Assembly (NCBI RefSeq): GCF_943193195.1
Contig: NZ_CALPDG010000031.1
Location: 1-45,241, forward strand
From: Mediterraneibacter agrestimuris
GTDB taxonomy: Bacteria > Bacillota > Clostridia > Lachnospirales > Lachnospiraceae
DNA: 45,241 bases
Direction: 5' to 3'
The notes under the pieces are model-generated. The model ran no database searches and was not told the DNA's origin. It saw nothing but the letters and a program-made list of their open reading frames with translations. The position numbers and the translations under genes are program-made. Positions 26,584 through 34,814 of this stretch are shown piece by piece (the first letter of the stretch is position 1; each line of letters starts with the position of its first letter).

Positions 26584-26726
26584 GTAACAGTTCAGCATAG
26601 GAGTTTGCACCTGCTGCAAACTCCGTAAAAACGTGTGCTGGAGAAATGGAATCCGCCCTTTCACCGTAGGTGAACTTAAAATAGGGCGGATTCGGTGATT
26701 ATGAAGCCGAAAGGCTGAATAGTTAC
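26584..26726. repeat. Second complete copy of the palindromic intergenic element
   Basis: GTAACAGTTCAGC (26584-26596) faces GGCTGAATAGTTAC (26713-26726), an imperfect terminal inverted repeat. Hairpin 1 is GGAGTTTGCA/TGCAAACTCC (26600-26609, 26615-26624). Hairpin 2 is GAATCCGCCCT/AGGGCGGATTC (26649-26659, 26683-26693), with TTCACC/GGTGAA inside (26660-26665, 26669-26674). Then comes AGCC-GAAA-GGCT (26705-26716). Against 15585-15723, hairpin 1 shows a compensated C-G to G-C change, and hairpin 2 has different sequence but the same 11-bp arm length. Confidence 0.87.
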
Positions 26727-26863
26727 TTAAATGATAAACCTCGACAAACCTCGTCATGCCCTGTCGAAAGATTTATTTCTTTTTTTGTTCTGAGATAAAT
26801 TTCTGTGCATAAACTTAGTAGTGACTTAAAAATACCACGCAGAGGAAGGGAGAACTACAAATC

Positions 26864-27493
26864 ATGTCAGATAAGATTATTGAAAACAACCAGGTGACAA
26901 TTATGGGAGAGGTGGCATCCACATTTACATACAGCCACGAAGTATTCGGAGAAGGTTTTTACATGGCGGATGTACTTGTAAAACGGTTAAGCAGCTCCGA
27001 GGACCGGATTCCGCTCATGATATCCGACCGGCTTATGGATGTGACGAGGGACTATACCGGAGAGTTTATCAAAGTGTCCGGGCAGTTCCGTTCATATAAT
27101 CGTCACGAAGAGCAGAAGAATCGTCTGGTGCTGTCCGTATTTGTTCGTGAAGTGGAATTCATTGACGAGGAACTGGATGGAGCCAAGACCAATCATATCC
27201 TGCTGGAGGGATATATCTGCAAGAAACCGATTTATCGGAAGACGCCTCTCGGCAGAGAGATTGCGGATTTATTGCTTGCCGTGAACCGTCCTTATGGGAA
27301 ATCGGATTATATTCCATGTATCTGCTGGGGCAGAAACGCCAGATTTGCATCAGGATTTGAGGTGGGAGAGCATGTGCAGGTCCTGGGACGGATTCAGAGC
27401 CGGGATTATGTGAAGAAGCTTTCAGAGACAGAGACGGAAACAAGAACTGCGTATGAAGTGTCGGTAAGCAAATTGGAGTGTATTGAGGAATAA
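26864..27493 (+). CDS. Double-OB-fold SSB-like protein
   Basis: This 209-residue soluble protein appears to hold two OB-fold domains in tandem: about 8-105 (NNQVTIMGEVASTFTYSHEVFGEGFYMADVL...) and about 110-205 (NHILLEGYICKKPIYRKTPLGREIADLLLAVNR...YIPCICWGRNARFASGFEVGEHVQVLGRIQSRDY). The second half looks like the SSB/PriB family, including the CICWG...A strand and VLGRIQSRDY. It is not a normal SSB: no acidic DDDIPF-type tail, and two domains per chain. AGGGAGAACTACAAATC precedes the ATG. It ends in a strong terminator, so it stands alone. DNA-binding partner or pathway is unknown. Confidence 0.75.
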   Translation: MSDKIIENNQVTIMGEVASTFTYSHEVFGEGFYMADVLVKRLSSSEDRIPLMISDRLMDVTRDYTGEFIKVSGQFRSYNRHEEQKNRLVLSVFVREVEFIDEELDGAKTNHILLEGYICKKPIYRKTPLGREIADLLLAVNRPYGKSDYIPCICWGRNARFASGFEVGEHVQVLGRIQSRDYVKKLSETETETRTAYEVSVSKLECIEE

Positions 27494-27538
27494 AGTTATA
27501 ATAGAAATAAAAAGAATAGAATAAAAACATTGTGAAAG

Positions 27539-27583
27539 GGATATCATTTCTTGAGGAATCTCCTCAAATATGATATCCTTTTT
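27539..27583 (+). terminator. Intrinsic terminator after the SSB-like gene
   Basis: GGATATCAT (27539-27547) pairs with ATGATATCC (27570-27578), and inside it TTGAGGA pairs with TCCTCAA around a 3-nt loop. TTTTT follows. Confidence 0.85.
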
Positions 27584-27637
27584 GTATATTACATGAAATT
27601 ATGAGGATGACAGATAAGATATACGGAGGACAAGATT

Positions 27638-28396
27638 ATGATAAAGGCTATGATGCACGGATGTAACGGAAAGATGGGGCAGATGATCACGAATCTGGTC
27701 AAGACAGATGACCAGATCGAGATTGCGGCGGGCGTAGATACGTATTCTGGGCTGCAGAATCCTTATCCGGTATTTGGAACCATCCATGAGTGTGATGTGG
27801 ACGTGGATGTAGTGATTGATTTTTCCAATGCGGCTGCTGCCGGCAGAGTGCTGGATTACTGTGCAGAGAAAAGGATTCCGTTAGTGTTCTGTACTACAGG
27901 ACTTTCTGAGGAGCAGTTGGAAAAGATGAAAAAAACAGCCGGGCAGACAGCCGTTCTGAAATCAGCAAATATGTCTATGGGAATCAATTTGTTAATGAAG
28001 CTTTTGAAGGATGCGGCAAAGGTGCTGGCTCCGGCGGGCTATGACATAGAACTGGTGGAGAAACATCACAATCAGAAGCTGGACGCGCCAAGCGGCACGG
28101 CACTGGCACTGGCAGATTCCATCAATGAGGCGATGAACGGGGCGTATGAATATGTTTACGACAGGAGTCAGGTAAGACAGAAAAGAGACAAAAAAGAGAT
28201 GGGTATTTCCGCAGTCAGGGGCGGTACTATCGTGGGAGAGCATGAAGTCTTATTTGCAGGCACAGATGAGATCATAGAGTTTAAACACACTGCTTATTCC
28301 CGAAGTGTCTTTGGTAAGGGCGCTGTTGAAGCAGCCAAGTTTCTGGCAGGGAAACCGGCAGGGTTGTATGATATGAGTGATGTGATTCAATTTTAG
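27638..28396 (+). CDS. dapB: 4-hydroxy-tetrahydrodipicolinate reductase
   Basis: This 252-residue enzyme reduces the dipicolinate precursor in lysine and diaminopimelate synthesis. The N-terminal nucleotide loop reads GCNGKMGQ (commonly GxxGRMG). The active-site block EKHHNQKLDAPSGTA holds His143, His144 and Lys147. ATACGGAGGACAAGATT before the ATG is a good ribosome-binding site. The fbp gene starts 12 nt after its stop, so the two are probably one operon, though their pathways differ. lysC and hom lie about 8-11 kb away. Confidence 0.96.
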   Translation: MIKAMMHGCNGKMGQMITNLVKTDDQIEIAAGVDTYSGLQNPYPVFGTIHECDVDVDVVIDFSNAAAAGRVLDYCAEKRIPLVFCTTGLSEEQLEKMKKTAGQTAVLKSANMSMGINLLMKLLKDAAKVLAPAGYDIELVEKHHNQKLDAPSGTALALADSINEAMNGAYEYVYDRSQVRQKRDKKEMGISAVRGGTIVGEHEVLFAGTDEIIEFKHTAYSRSVFGKGAVEAAKFLAGKPAGLYDMSDVIQF

Positions 28397-28408
28397 GGGG
28401 CAGTTATT

Positions 28409-30361
28409 ATGAAAACTTTGGAACAACGATATCTGGAAAGAATGTCAGACCTGTATCCGACTATTGCGGCGGCATCCACGGAAATTATTAATTTGCAGGC
28501 TATCTTGAATCTGCCGAAAGGCACGGAGCATTTTATTACTGATGTACATGGAGAATATGAAGCATTTTCCCATGTGCTGAAGAATGGTTCTGGTTCTGTT
28601 CGCCGTAAGATTGAAGAAGTGTTTGGCAATACACTGACCAAGCAGGACAAGAAAGAACTTGCAACATTGATTTATTATCCGAAAGAAAAGATGGCCCAGG
28701 TTAAAAAGATAGAACAAAATATGGAAGACTGGTATACGATTCACCTTTACCGGCTGATCGAAGTGAGCAAGCATGTTGCGAGTAAATATACCCGTTCCAA
28801 GGTGAGAAAGGCTTTGCCGAAGGATTTTTCTTATGTTATTGAGGAATTGATTACTGAAAAAGCGGAAATTACGGATAAAGAATCTTATTATAATGCAATT
28901 ATCCGTACGATTATCCGTATCAACCGGGCGGAAGAATTTATTGCGGCAATTTCCGAGCTGATCCAGCGGCTTGTTGTAGATCATTTACATATCGTGGGTG
29001 ATATTTATGATAGAGGTCCGGGACCTCATATCATCATGGACAAATTGCAAAAATACCATTCTCTTGATATTCAGTGGGGCAATCATGATGTGCTCTGGAT
29101 GGGAGCTGCGGCAGGTCAGCAGACCTGTATAGCCAATGTTATCCGAATCTGCGCACGCTATGATAATCTGGATATATTAGAGGATGGTTACGGAATTAAT
29201 CTTCTGCCGCTGGCAACATTTGCACTTCGTGTTTATAAACATGACCCGTGCAGATGTTTTGAACTAAAGGGGAACGTGCCTGAGAATATAGCAGAAATGG
29301 AAATGAATATGCGCATGCATAAGGCAATTTCAATTATCCAGTTCAAGCTGGAGGGACAGACGATCAGACGTCAGCCGGGATTTGAACTGGAAGAGCGGGC
29401 GATGCTGCACAGGATTGACTATAAGACAGGAACAATTGAATTAAATGGAAAAGAATACATGCTTCTGGATAACAATTTTCCGACCATTGATCCGGAGAAT
29501 CCGTATGAGCTGACCAATGAGGAACAGGAGATCATGGATCGTCTGGAGCGGGCATTTATCGGATGTGAGAAGCTGCAGGACCATATGAGACTGCTGTTAT
29601 CCAAGGGTGGACTTTATAAGGTGCATAACGGCAATCTTTTGTATCATGGCTGTGTTCCGCTGAATAAAGACGGAAGCTTGAAAGAAGTGAATCTGTTCGG
29701 ACATACCTTTAAGGGACGCTCTTTGTATGACGCTCTGGAACGCTATGTACGGAAAGGATTTTTTGCGATTGATGAAAAGGAGCGGGAAAACGGAAGGGAT
29801 ATTATGTGGTATATCTGGCTGAGTGCAAATTCACCGCTGTTCGGCAAAGATAAGATGGCAACCTTTGAGCGGTATTTTTTGGCTGAGAAAGAAACTCATA
29901 CGGAGTATAAGAATCCGTATTATGTTCTTTTAGAAGATGAAACGGTTGTGAACAATATTATAGAAGAATTCGGACTATCGCCGAGAGACGCTTATATTGT
30001 CAATGGGCATGTTCCGGTGAAACGAAAAAATGGGGAGAGTCCAGTAAAATGTAATGGAAAGGTGCTTGTTATTGACGGCGGATTTTCAAAGGCATATCAA
30101 AAGGAAACCGGAATTGCAGGCTACACGCTTGTATACAATTCATATGGGCTCCGTCTCGTTGCCCATGAACCGTTTGAATCTACAGAAGCTGCGATTGAGA
30201 AGGGAAGCGATATTCACTCTGAGACAACCGTGATCAAAAGGGTTCTGGACCGCAGGCTGGTAGGAGATACTGATGCCGGTCAGGACATCAGGGAGCGGAT
30301 CGATGATTTGAAAGAACTGCTGGCAGCATATAGAAGTGGCGAGATCAAAGAAAAACTGTAA
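28409..30361 (+). CDS. fbp: Class III (Firmicute-type) fructose-1,6-bisphosphatase
   Basis: This 650-residue enzyme hydrolyses fructose-1,6-bisphosphate for gluconeogenesis. It is the large Firmicute class, related to metallophosphoesterases: FITDVHGEYEAF, VVDHLHIVGDIYDRGPGPH, WGNHDVLWMGAAAG and IVNGHVPVKRKNGESP contain the metal ligands. The length is typical of the class. GGGGGCAG before the ATG supports the start. It is 12 nt after dapB. Confidence 0.96.
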   Translation: MKTLEQRYLERMSDLYPTIAAASTEIINLQAILNLPKGTEHFITDVHGEYEAFSHVLKNGSGSVRRKIEEVFGNTLTKQDKKELATLIYYPKEKMAQVKKIEQNMEDWYTIHLYRLIEVSKHVASKYTRSKVRKALPKDFSYVIEELITEKAEITDKESYYNAIIRTIIRINRAEEFIAAISELIQRLVVDHLHIVGDIYDRGPGPHIIMDKLQKYHSLDIQWGNHDVLWMGAAAGQQTCIANVIRICARYDNLDILEDGYGINLLPLATFALRVYKHDPCRCFELKGNVPENIAEMEMNMRMHKAISIIQFKLEGQTIRRQPGFELEERAMLHRIDYKTGTIELNGKEYMLLDNNFPTIDPENPYELTNEEQEIMDRLERAFIGCEKLQDHMRLLLSKGGLYKVHNGNLLYHGCVPLNKDGSLKEVNLFGHTFKGRSLYDALERYVRKGFFAIDEKERENGRDIMWYIWLSANSPLFGKDKMATFERYFLAEKETHTEYKNPYYVLLEDETVVNNIIEEFGLSPRDAYIVNGHVPVKRKNGESPVKCNGKVLVIDGGFSKAYQKETGIAGYTLVYNSYGLRLVAHEPFESTEAAIEKGSDIHSETTVIKRVLDRRLVGDTDAGQDIRERIDDLKELLAAYRSGEIKEKL

Positions 30362-30449
30362 ATAAATGTTTTTTTGTTTTGAATACATATTTTTGAAGAA
30401 AACGACGAATATTACTCCTGTAAAGAATATTTGAAAGGGAGTAATGAAA

Positions 30450-30812
30450 ATGAAAAACATGAAAAAATTGTTTGTTCTGGTAATGTGTGTTGCAGTGATT
30501 GGAAGTATGACCGGATGTGGAAGAGACAATAATGCAATGAACAACGCAGATAATGGAACAACTAACACAACAACAGATGAGAAAAACAAAGCAAATCAGA
30601 CAGACGGTATGAATGATGCCACAGATGGAACTACTGACAGAAATTATAATCGTACAGATAACAATGGAGACGGTGTAATTGATAATGCAGTGAATGATGT
30701 GACAGACGGAATTGATAACATTGCAGATGATCTGACCGGAAATGAAAACAGAAATGACAATGCAGCAGATAATACAACAAGAAATGAAACAGGAACAAAT
30801 AATAACAGATAA
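30450..30812 (+). CDS. Small Asn/Asp/Thr-rich lipoprotein of unknown function
   Basis: This 120-residue protein starts with a clear lipoprotein signal (KKLFVLVMCVAVIGSMTGC, lipidated Cys at 24). The mature part has almost no hydrophobic core: it is rich in Asn, Asp, Thr and Gly with loosely repeated blocks (NNADNGTTN, GVIDNAVNDVTDGIDN), suggesting a disordered surface or spacer protein. AAAGGGAG lies 8 nt before the ATG at 30450; the in-frame ATG at 30444 would leave only 2 nt. A terminator follows. I do not recognise a family. Confidence 0.7.
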   Translation: MKNMKKLFVLVMCVAVIGSMTGCGRDNNAMNNADNGTTNTTTDEKNKANQTDGMNDATDGTTDRNYNRTDNNGDGVIDNAVNDVTDGIDNIADDLTGNENRNDNAADNTTRNETGTNNNR

Positions 30813-30840
30813 GAAGCGAGGAAGAGATGTTATCTTGCAG

Positions 30841-30877
30841 AAAACGGTCTAAGGAAATTCCCTGGACCGTTTTTTTC
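30841..30877 (+). terminator. Intrinsic terminator after the small lipoprotein gene
   Basis: ACGGTC (30844-30849) pairs with GACCGT (30865-30870), with inner GGAAATTCC pairing, preceded by an A run and followed by seven T. Confidence 0.8.
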
Positions 30878-30926
30878 GTATATGAGACTTATTTAAATCG
30901 GTTCTCTTTTTTTTGCTGTGGTTTCG

Positions 30927-30935
30927 TGGTATTAT
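30927..30935 (+). promoter_or_regulatory. hisA promoter candidate (extended -10)
   Basis: TGGTATTAT (30927-30935) is an extended -10 element 40 nt before the hisA start. No -35 box is convincing. Confidence 0.35.
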
Positions 30936-30974
30936 GGAATGAATTATTTAAAGAAGAAAAGAGGAAAACGAGAA

Positions 30975-31745
30975 ATGCGATTCAGACCGTGTATTGATAT
31001 ACATAACGGAAAGGTGAAACAAATTGTAGGCGGAAGTTTGAGTGACCGTGGAGATATGGCAGAGACGAACTTTACGTCAGGACAGGATGCAGCATGGTAC
31101 GCGAATCTTTATAAAAAGGACGGATTGACAGGCGGACATATCATCCTGCTCAATTCACCTACATCAAAATACTATGAGGAAACAAGGAGGCAGGCAATGC
31201 AGGCTCTTGAAGCTTATCCGGGAGGATTGCAGATAGGCGGTGGAATTACGGCAGAAAATGCAAAAGAGTATTTGGATGCGGGAGCAAGTCAGGTAATTGT
31301 TACTTCTTATGTGTTTCAGAATGGAATGCTGAACTATGAAAATCTGGCAAAATTAGAAGCAGCCGTAGAAAAAGAGCATATTGTACTGGATTTGAGCTGC
31401 CGGAGTCGGGATGGAAGATATTATATTGTGACTGACCGCTGGCAGAAGTTTACGGATGTAGAGCTGAATGAAGCGGTGTTGGAAGAACTGGGATCCCACT
31501 GCAGTGAATTTCTTATACATGGCGTGGATGTGGAAGGAAAATCTGCAGGCATGGAAGAGGGGCTGGTGAAAATGCTTGGGGGATGGGCGAAGATTCCGAT
31601 TACATATGCAGGGGGAATCGGAACTGTTGAAGAATTGGGGAGGTTCAGAGAACTGGGAAAGGGACAGCTTGACTTCACGATCGGAAGTGCGTTGGATTTA
31701 TTTGGCGGGAAATTGTCCTATGAAGCTATCATGGAAATACAATAG
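30975..31745 (+). CDS. hisA: Eukaryotic-type (HIS6-like) ProFAR isomerase
   Basis: This 256-residue TIM-barrel enzyme should convert ProFAR to PRFAR in histidine synthesis. The sequence follows yeast HIS6 rather than ordinary bacterial HisA: CIDIHNGKVKQIVGGSL, YANLYKKDGLTGGHIILLN, LQIGGGI, IVTSYVF, VLDLSCRSRDGRYYIVTDRWQKFTDVELN, EFLIHGVDVEGK, ITYAGGIGTVEEL and FTIGSALDLFGG. The ATG at 30975 follows GAGGAAAACGAGAA; earlier in-frame codons lie in the promoter. It stands alone, bounded by a terminator and a long non-coding gap, with no other his gene in the window. Confidence 0.9.
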   Translation: MRFRPCIDIHNGKVKQIVGGSLSDRGDMAETNFTSGQDAAWYANLYKKDGLTGGHIILLNSPTSKYYEETRRQAMQALEAYPGGLQIGGGITAENAKEYLDAGASQVIVTSYVFQNGMLNYENLAKLEAAVEKEHIVLDLSCRSRDGRYYIVTDRWQKFTDVELNEAVLEELGSHCSEFLIHGVDVEGKSAGMEEGLVKMLGGWAKIPITYAGGIGTVEELGRFRELGKGQLDFTIGSALDLFGGKLSYEAIMEIQ

Positions 31746-32129
31746 TCTGTATGCATGATTTTAAACGACTTATTTTGTACAGTAGAAAAGTCGGGTGGAA
31801 AAGTGAATGAAGTAAATATGATTATATTTATAACGGAAAGCAGCGTGTTAATTTTGGGAGTGGCAAATATACATTTTATTGGAAAAAGGATAGTATTCAA
31901 GACCAGATGTGGTGTTTATTGTCAGATACAATGGCTTTGAAGAAATGATATATAGAGAAATGGACATATTAGCTGATAGAGAATATCGGCTTTGTTAATA
32001 AATCTTGAATTTACTTATATATAGTGATAGAATGAATTTTAAAGTGTGCAAAGAAAGTAATGGCGGTGAATGATGTACTTATCTTGCTGCCGGAGAAATA
32101 GTTTAAAAGACAAGGAGTTATTGCAGATT
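31746..32129 (+). other. Non-coding region between hisA and secA
   Basis: This stretch of about 380 bp is AT-rich. It has a weak hairpin AGCTGATA/TATCGGCT (31971-31978, 31984-31991) followed by a short T-rich stretch, perhaps the hisA terminator, a CGACTT/AAGTCG pair near 31770, and the secA promoter at its right end. Short open frames here lack family likeness and good start sites. It could be decayed coding DNA. Confidence 0.45.
32005..32033 (+). promoter_or_regulatory. secA promoter
   Basis: TTGAAT (32005-32010) and TAGAAT (32028-32033) are spaced 17 bp, with an extended TGA before the -10 box. The leader to the secA start is about 90 nt. Confidence 0.65.
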
Positions 32130-34703
32130 ATGGGTTTGATGGAGAAAATTTTCGGTACGCACAGTGAGAATGAACTGAAGCGTATTTACCCGATTGTAGA
32201 CAGAATTGAGGCAATGGAGCCAGAGATGAAAGCGTTGTCAGATGCCGAATTAAAGGACAAGACAAGAGAGTTTAAGGGGCGTCTGGCAGATGGCGAAACA
32301 CTGGATGATATATTACCGGAAGCTTATGCCGTTGTTAGGGAGGCAGCATATAGAAGTCTGGGAATGCGCCATTATCGTGTGCAGATTATTGGCGGTATCA
32401 TCCTACATCAGGGACGTATTTCTGAGATGCGTACAGGTGAAGGTAAGACACTGGTGTCCACGCTTCCGGCATATTTGAATGCACTTTCCGGCAAGGGTGT
32501 GCATATCGTTACAGTCAATGACTATCTGGCAAAGCGTGACGCAGAGTGGATGGGAAAGGTACATGAGTTTCTTGGACTGACTGTAGGAGTTGTCCTGAAC
32601 AGTATGGACAATGACGAGAGACGTGCGGCTTATAACTGCGATATTACCTATGTGACAAATAATGAACTGGGGTTTGACTACTTAAGAGACAATATGGTTA
32701 TTTATAAAGAACAGCTTGTGCAAAGAGGGTTGAACTTTGCCATTATCGATGAGGTAGACTCGGTATTGATCGATGAGGCAAGAACGCCGCTGATCATTTC
32801 CGGGCAGAGCAGTAAGTCTACCAAGTTGTACGAAGCATGTGATATTCTGGCATGTCAGATGCAGCGGGGCGAGGCAAGCGGAGAATTTACAAAAATGAAT
32901 GCTCTGATGGGAGAGGATATTGAGGAGACAGGCGATTATATTGTCAATGAAAAGGAAAAGAATGTCAACCTGACGGAAGATGGTGTGAAAAAGGTAGAGC
33001 AGTTTTTCCATCTGGAGAATCTGGCTGATCCGGAGAATTTAGAAATCCAGCACAATATTACATTGGCACTGCGCGCCCATAATCTGATGTTCCGAGATCA
33101 GGATTATGTGGTAACACCAGAAGGAGAGGTTGTGATCGTTGACGAATTTACCGGACGTATCATGCCGGGACGCCGTTATTCCGATGGTCTTCATCAGGCG
33201 ATTGAAGCGAAAGAACATGTGAAGGTAAGACGTGAGAGCAAGACGCTGGCGACCATTACATTCCAGAACTTGTTTAATAAGTTTGAAAAGAAAAGTGGTA
33301 TGACCGGTACAGCCCTGACAGAGGAAAAAGAGTTCCGTGATATTTATGGAATGGATGTTATTGAAATTCCGACCAATATGCCAGTCCAAAGACAGGATTT
33401 GGATGATGCAGTTTATAAGACAAAGGAAGAAAAGTACAGAGCGGTTGTAGATGAGGTAGAAGCAGCACATGCAACCGGACAGCCGGTACTGGTTGGTACG
33501 ATTACCATTGAAGTATCTGAATTGTTGAGCAAAATGTTGAAAAAGCGTGGCATAAAGCATAATGTCCTGAATGCCAAATACCATGAGATGGAGGCAGAGA
33601 TTGTTGCTGATGCAGGTGTGCATGGAGCTGTTACTATTGCAACCAACATGGCAGGCCGTGGTACTGACATTAAGCTGGATGAAGAAGCAAGGGCAGCAGG
33701 CGGACTGAAGATCATCGGCACAGAACGACACGAATCCAGACGTATCGATAATCAGCTCAGAGGACGTTCCGGACGTCAGGGAGATCCGGGAGAATCTCGC
33801 TTCTATCTGTCACTTGAGGACGACTTGCTCCGTTTGTTTGGTTCTGAGAAGTTGATGAGTGTTTTTAATACATTGGGCGTGGAGGATGGAGAACAGATTG
33901 AGCATAAGATGCTTTCTAACGCCATAGAAAAGGCGCAGAAGAAGATAGAAAGCAACAACTTTGGTATTCGTAAGAACCTGCTGGAATACGATCAGGTTAT
34001 GAATGAGCAGCGTGAGATTATTTATGGTGAACGCCGCCGTGTCCTGGACGGGGAAAGCATGCGTGATACAGTCTACACGATGATTACCGAGCATGTGGAA
34101 AATATAGTAGACCGTTTCGTGTCTACAGAGACGGGACCGGAGGACTGGGATATTGCAGGACTGGAGCGTACATTGAAAGAAGTAATCCCACAGCTTCAGA
34201 TTCCGTCTGCAAAGGAAGCAGAAGAAATGCAGCAGAAGGAATTAAAACATCTGCTGAAGGAACGTGCTGTTAAGGCATATGAAGAGAAAGAGGCAGAATT
34301 TCCTGAACCGGAGCATATCAGGGAAATGGAACGTGTCGTACTCTTGAAGGTCATCGATGCCAAATGGATGGATCATATTGACGATATGGATCAGCTTCGT
34401 CAGGGAATCGGTCTGCAGGCTTATGGTCAGAGAAACCCACTTGTAGAATACAAGATGATGGGATACGATATGTTTGGAGAGATGACCAACGCTATTGCAG
34501 AAATGACAATCCGCACACTGTTCCATATCCGTGTTGAGCAGAAGGTAGAACGTGAACAGGTTGCCAAAGTAACCGGAACAAATAAAGATGCCAGTACAGC
34601 TCGTGGACCGAAAAAACGCGAAGAAAAAAAAGTATATCCAAATGATCCATGTCCGTGCGGAAGCGGTAAAAAATACAAGCAGTGCTGCGGACGTAAGGCA
34701 TAA
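32130..34703 (+). CDS. secA: Preprotein translocase ATPase SecA
   Basis: This 857-residue motor drives secretory proteins through SecYEG. The start [18 protein letters not shown] fits the family. The helicase core has MRTGEGKT (Walker A, 100-107), [13 protein letters not shown] and [21 protein letters not shown]; the preprotein cross-linking domain and second helicase domain ([30 protein letters not shown]) follow. The C-terminus is the zinc-binding SEC-C tail, [13 protein letters not shown], which binds SecB or ribosomes in other species. The ATG at 32130 has AAGGAG 12 nt upstream; ATG 32139 is an alternative. prfB follows after about 110 bp without a terminator, the order also known in Bacillus. 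Confidence 0.97.
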   Translation: MGLMEKIFGTHSENELKRIYPIVDRIEAMEPEMKALSDAELKDKTREFKGRLADGETLDDILPEAYAVVREAAYRSLGMRHYRVQIIGGIILHQGRISEMRTGEGKTLVSTLPAYLNALSGKGVHIVTVNDYLAKRDAEWMGKVHEFLGLTVGVVLNSMDNDERRAAYNCDITYVTNNELGFDYLRDNMVIYKEQLVQRGLNFAIIDEVDSVLIDEARTPLIISGQSSKSTKLYEACDILACQMQRGEASGEFTKMNALMGEDIEETGDYIVNEKEKNVNLTEDGVKKVEQFFHLENLADPENLEIQHNITLALRAHNLMFRDQDYVVTPEGEVVIVDEFTGRIMPGRRYSDGLHQAIEAKEHVKVRRESKTLATITFQNLFNKFEKKSGMTGTALTEEKEFRDIYGMDVIEIPTNMPVQRQDLDDAVYKTKEEKYRAVVDEVEAAHATGQPVLVGTITIEVSELLSKMLKKRGIKHNVLNAKYHEMEAEIVADAGVHGAVTIATNMAGRGTDIKLDEEARAAGGLKIIGTERHESRRIDNQLRGRSGRQGDPGESRFYLSLEDDLLRLFGSEKLMSVFNTLGVEDGEQIEHKMLSNAIEKAQKKIESNNFGIRKNLLEYDQVMNEQREIIYGERRRVLDGESMRDTVYTMITEHVENIVDRFVSTETGPEDWDIAGLERTLKEVIPQLQIPSAKEAEEMQQKELKHLLKERAVKAYEEKEAEFPEPEHIREMERVVLLKVIDAKWMDHIDDMDQLRQGIGLQAYGQRNPLVEYKMMGYDMFGEMTNAIAEMTIRTLFHIRVEQKVEREQVAKVTGTNKDASTARGPKKREEKKVYPNDPCPCGSGKKYKQCCGRKA

Positions 34704-34814
34704 TGAGCTGTATCCATATCCTTAAGAAACAAGGTCCGATGGAGAGTTTTGTGCAACGGAGTAAAGACATTCGCTTTTATGATTGAAAATATAAATGAGA
34801 AAGAGGTGATTAAG

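Larger units (their letters stand above)
26469..26863. other. 395-bp divergent intergenic region between typA and the SSB-like gene
   Basis: It holds the typA promoter (26527-26554, minus), a full palindromic element (26584-26726), and an isolated inverted repeat TCGACA/TGTCGA (26741-26746, 26762-26767). No convincing promoter for the rightward gene is seen; the best guess is TTGTTC (26785-26790) with a weak -10 near 26808. I see no gene in it. Confidence 0.6.

Noticed and set aside
31755-31940. 61-residue open frame in the hisA-secA gap
   Set aside because: No ribosome-binding site and no recognisable domain; kept only as non-coding or decayed DNA.
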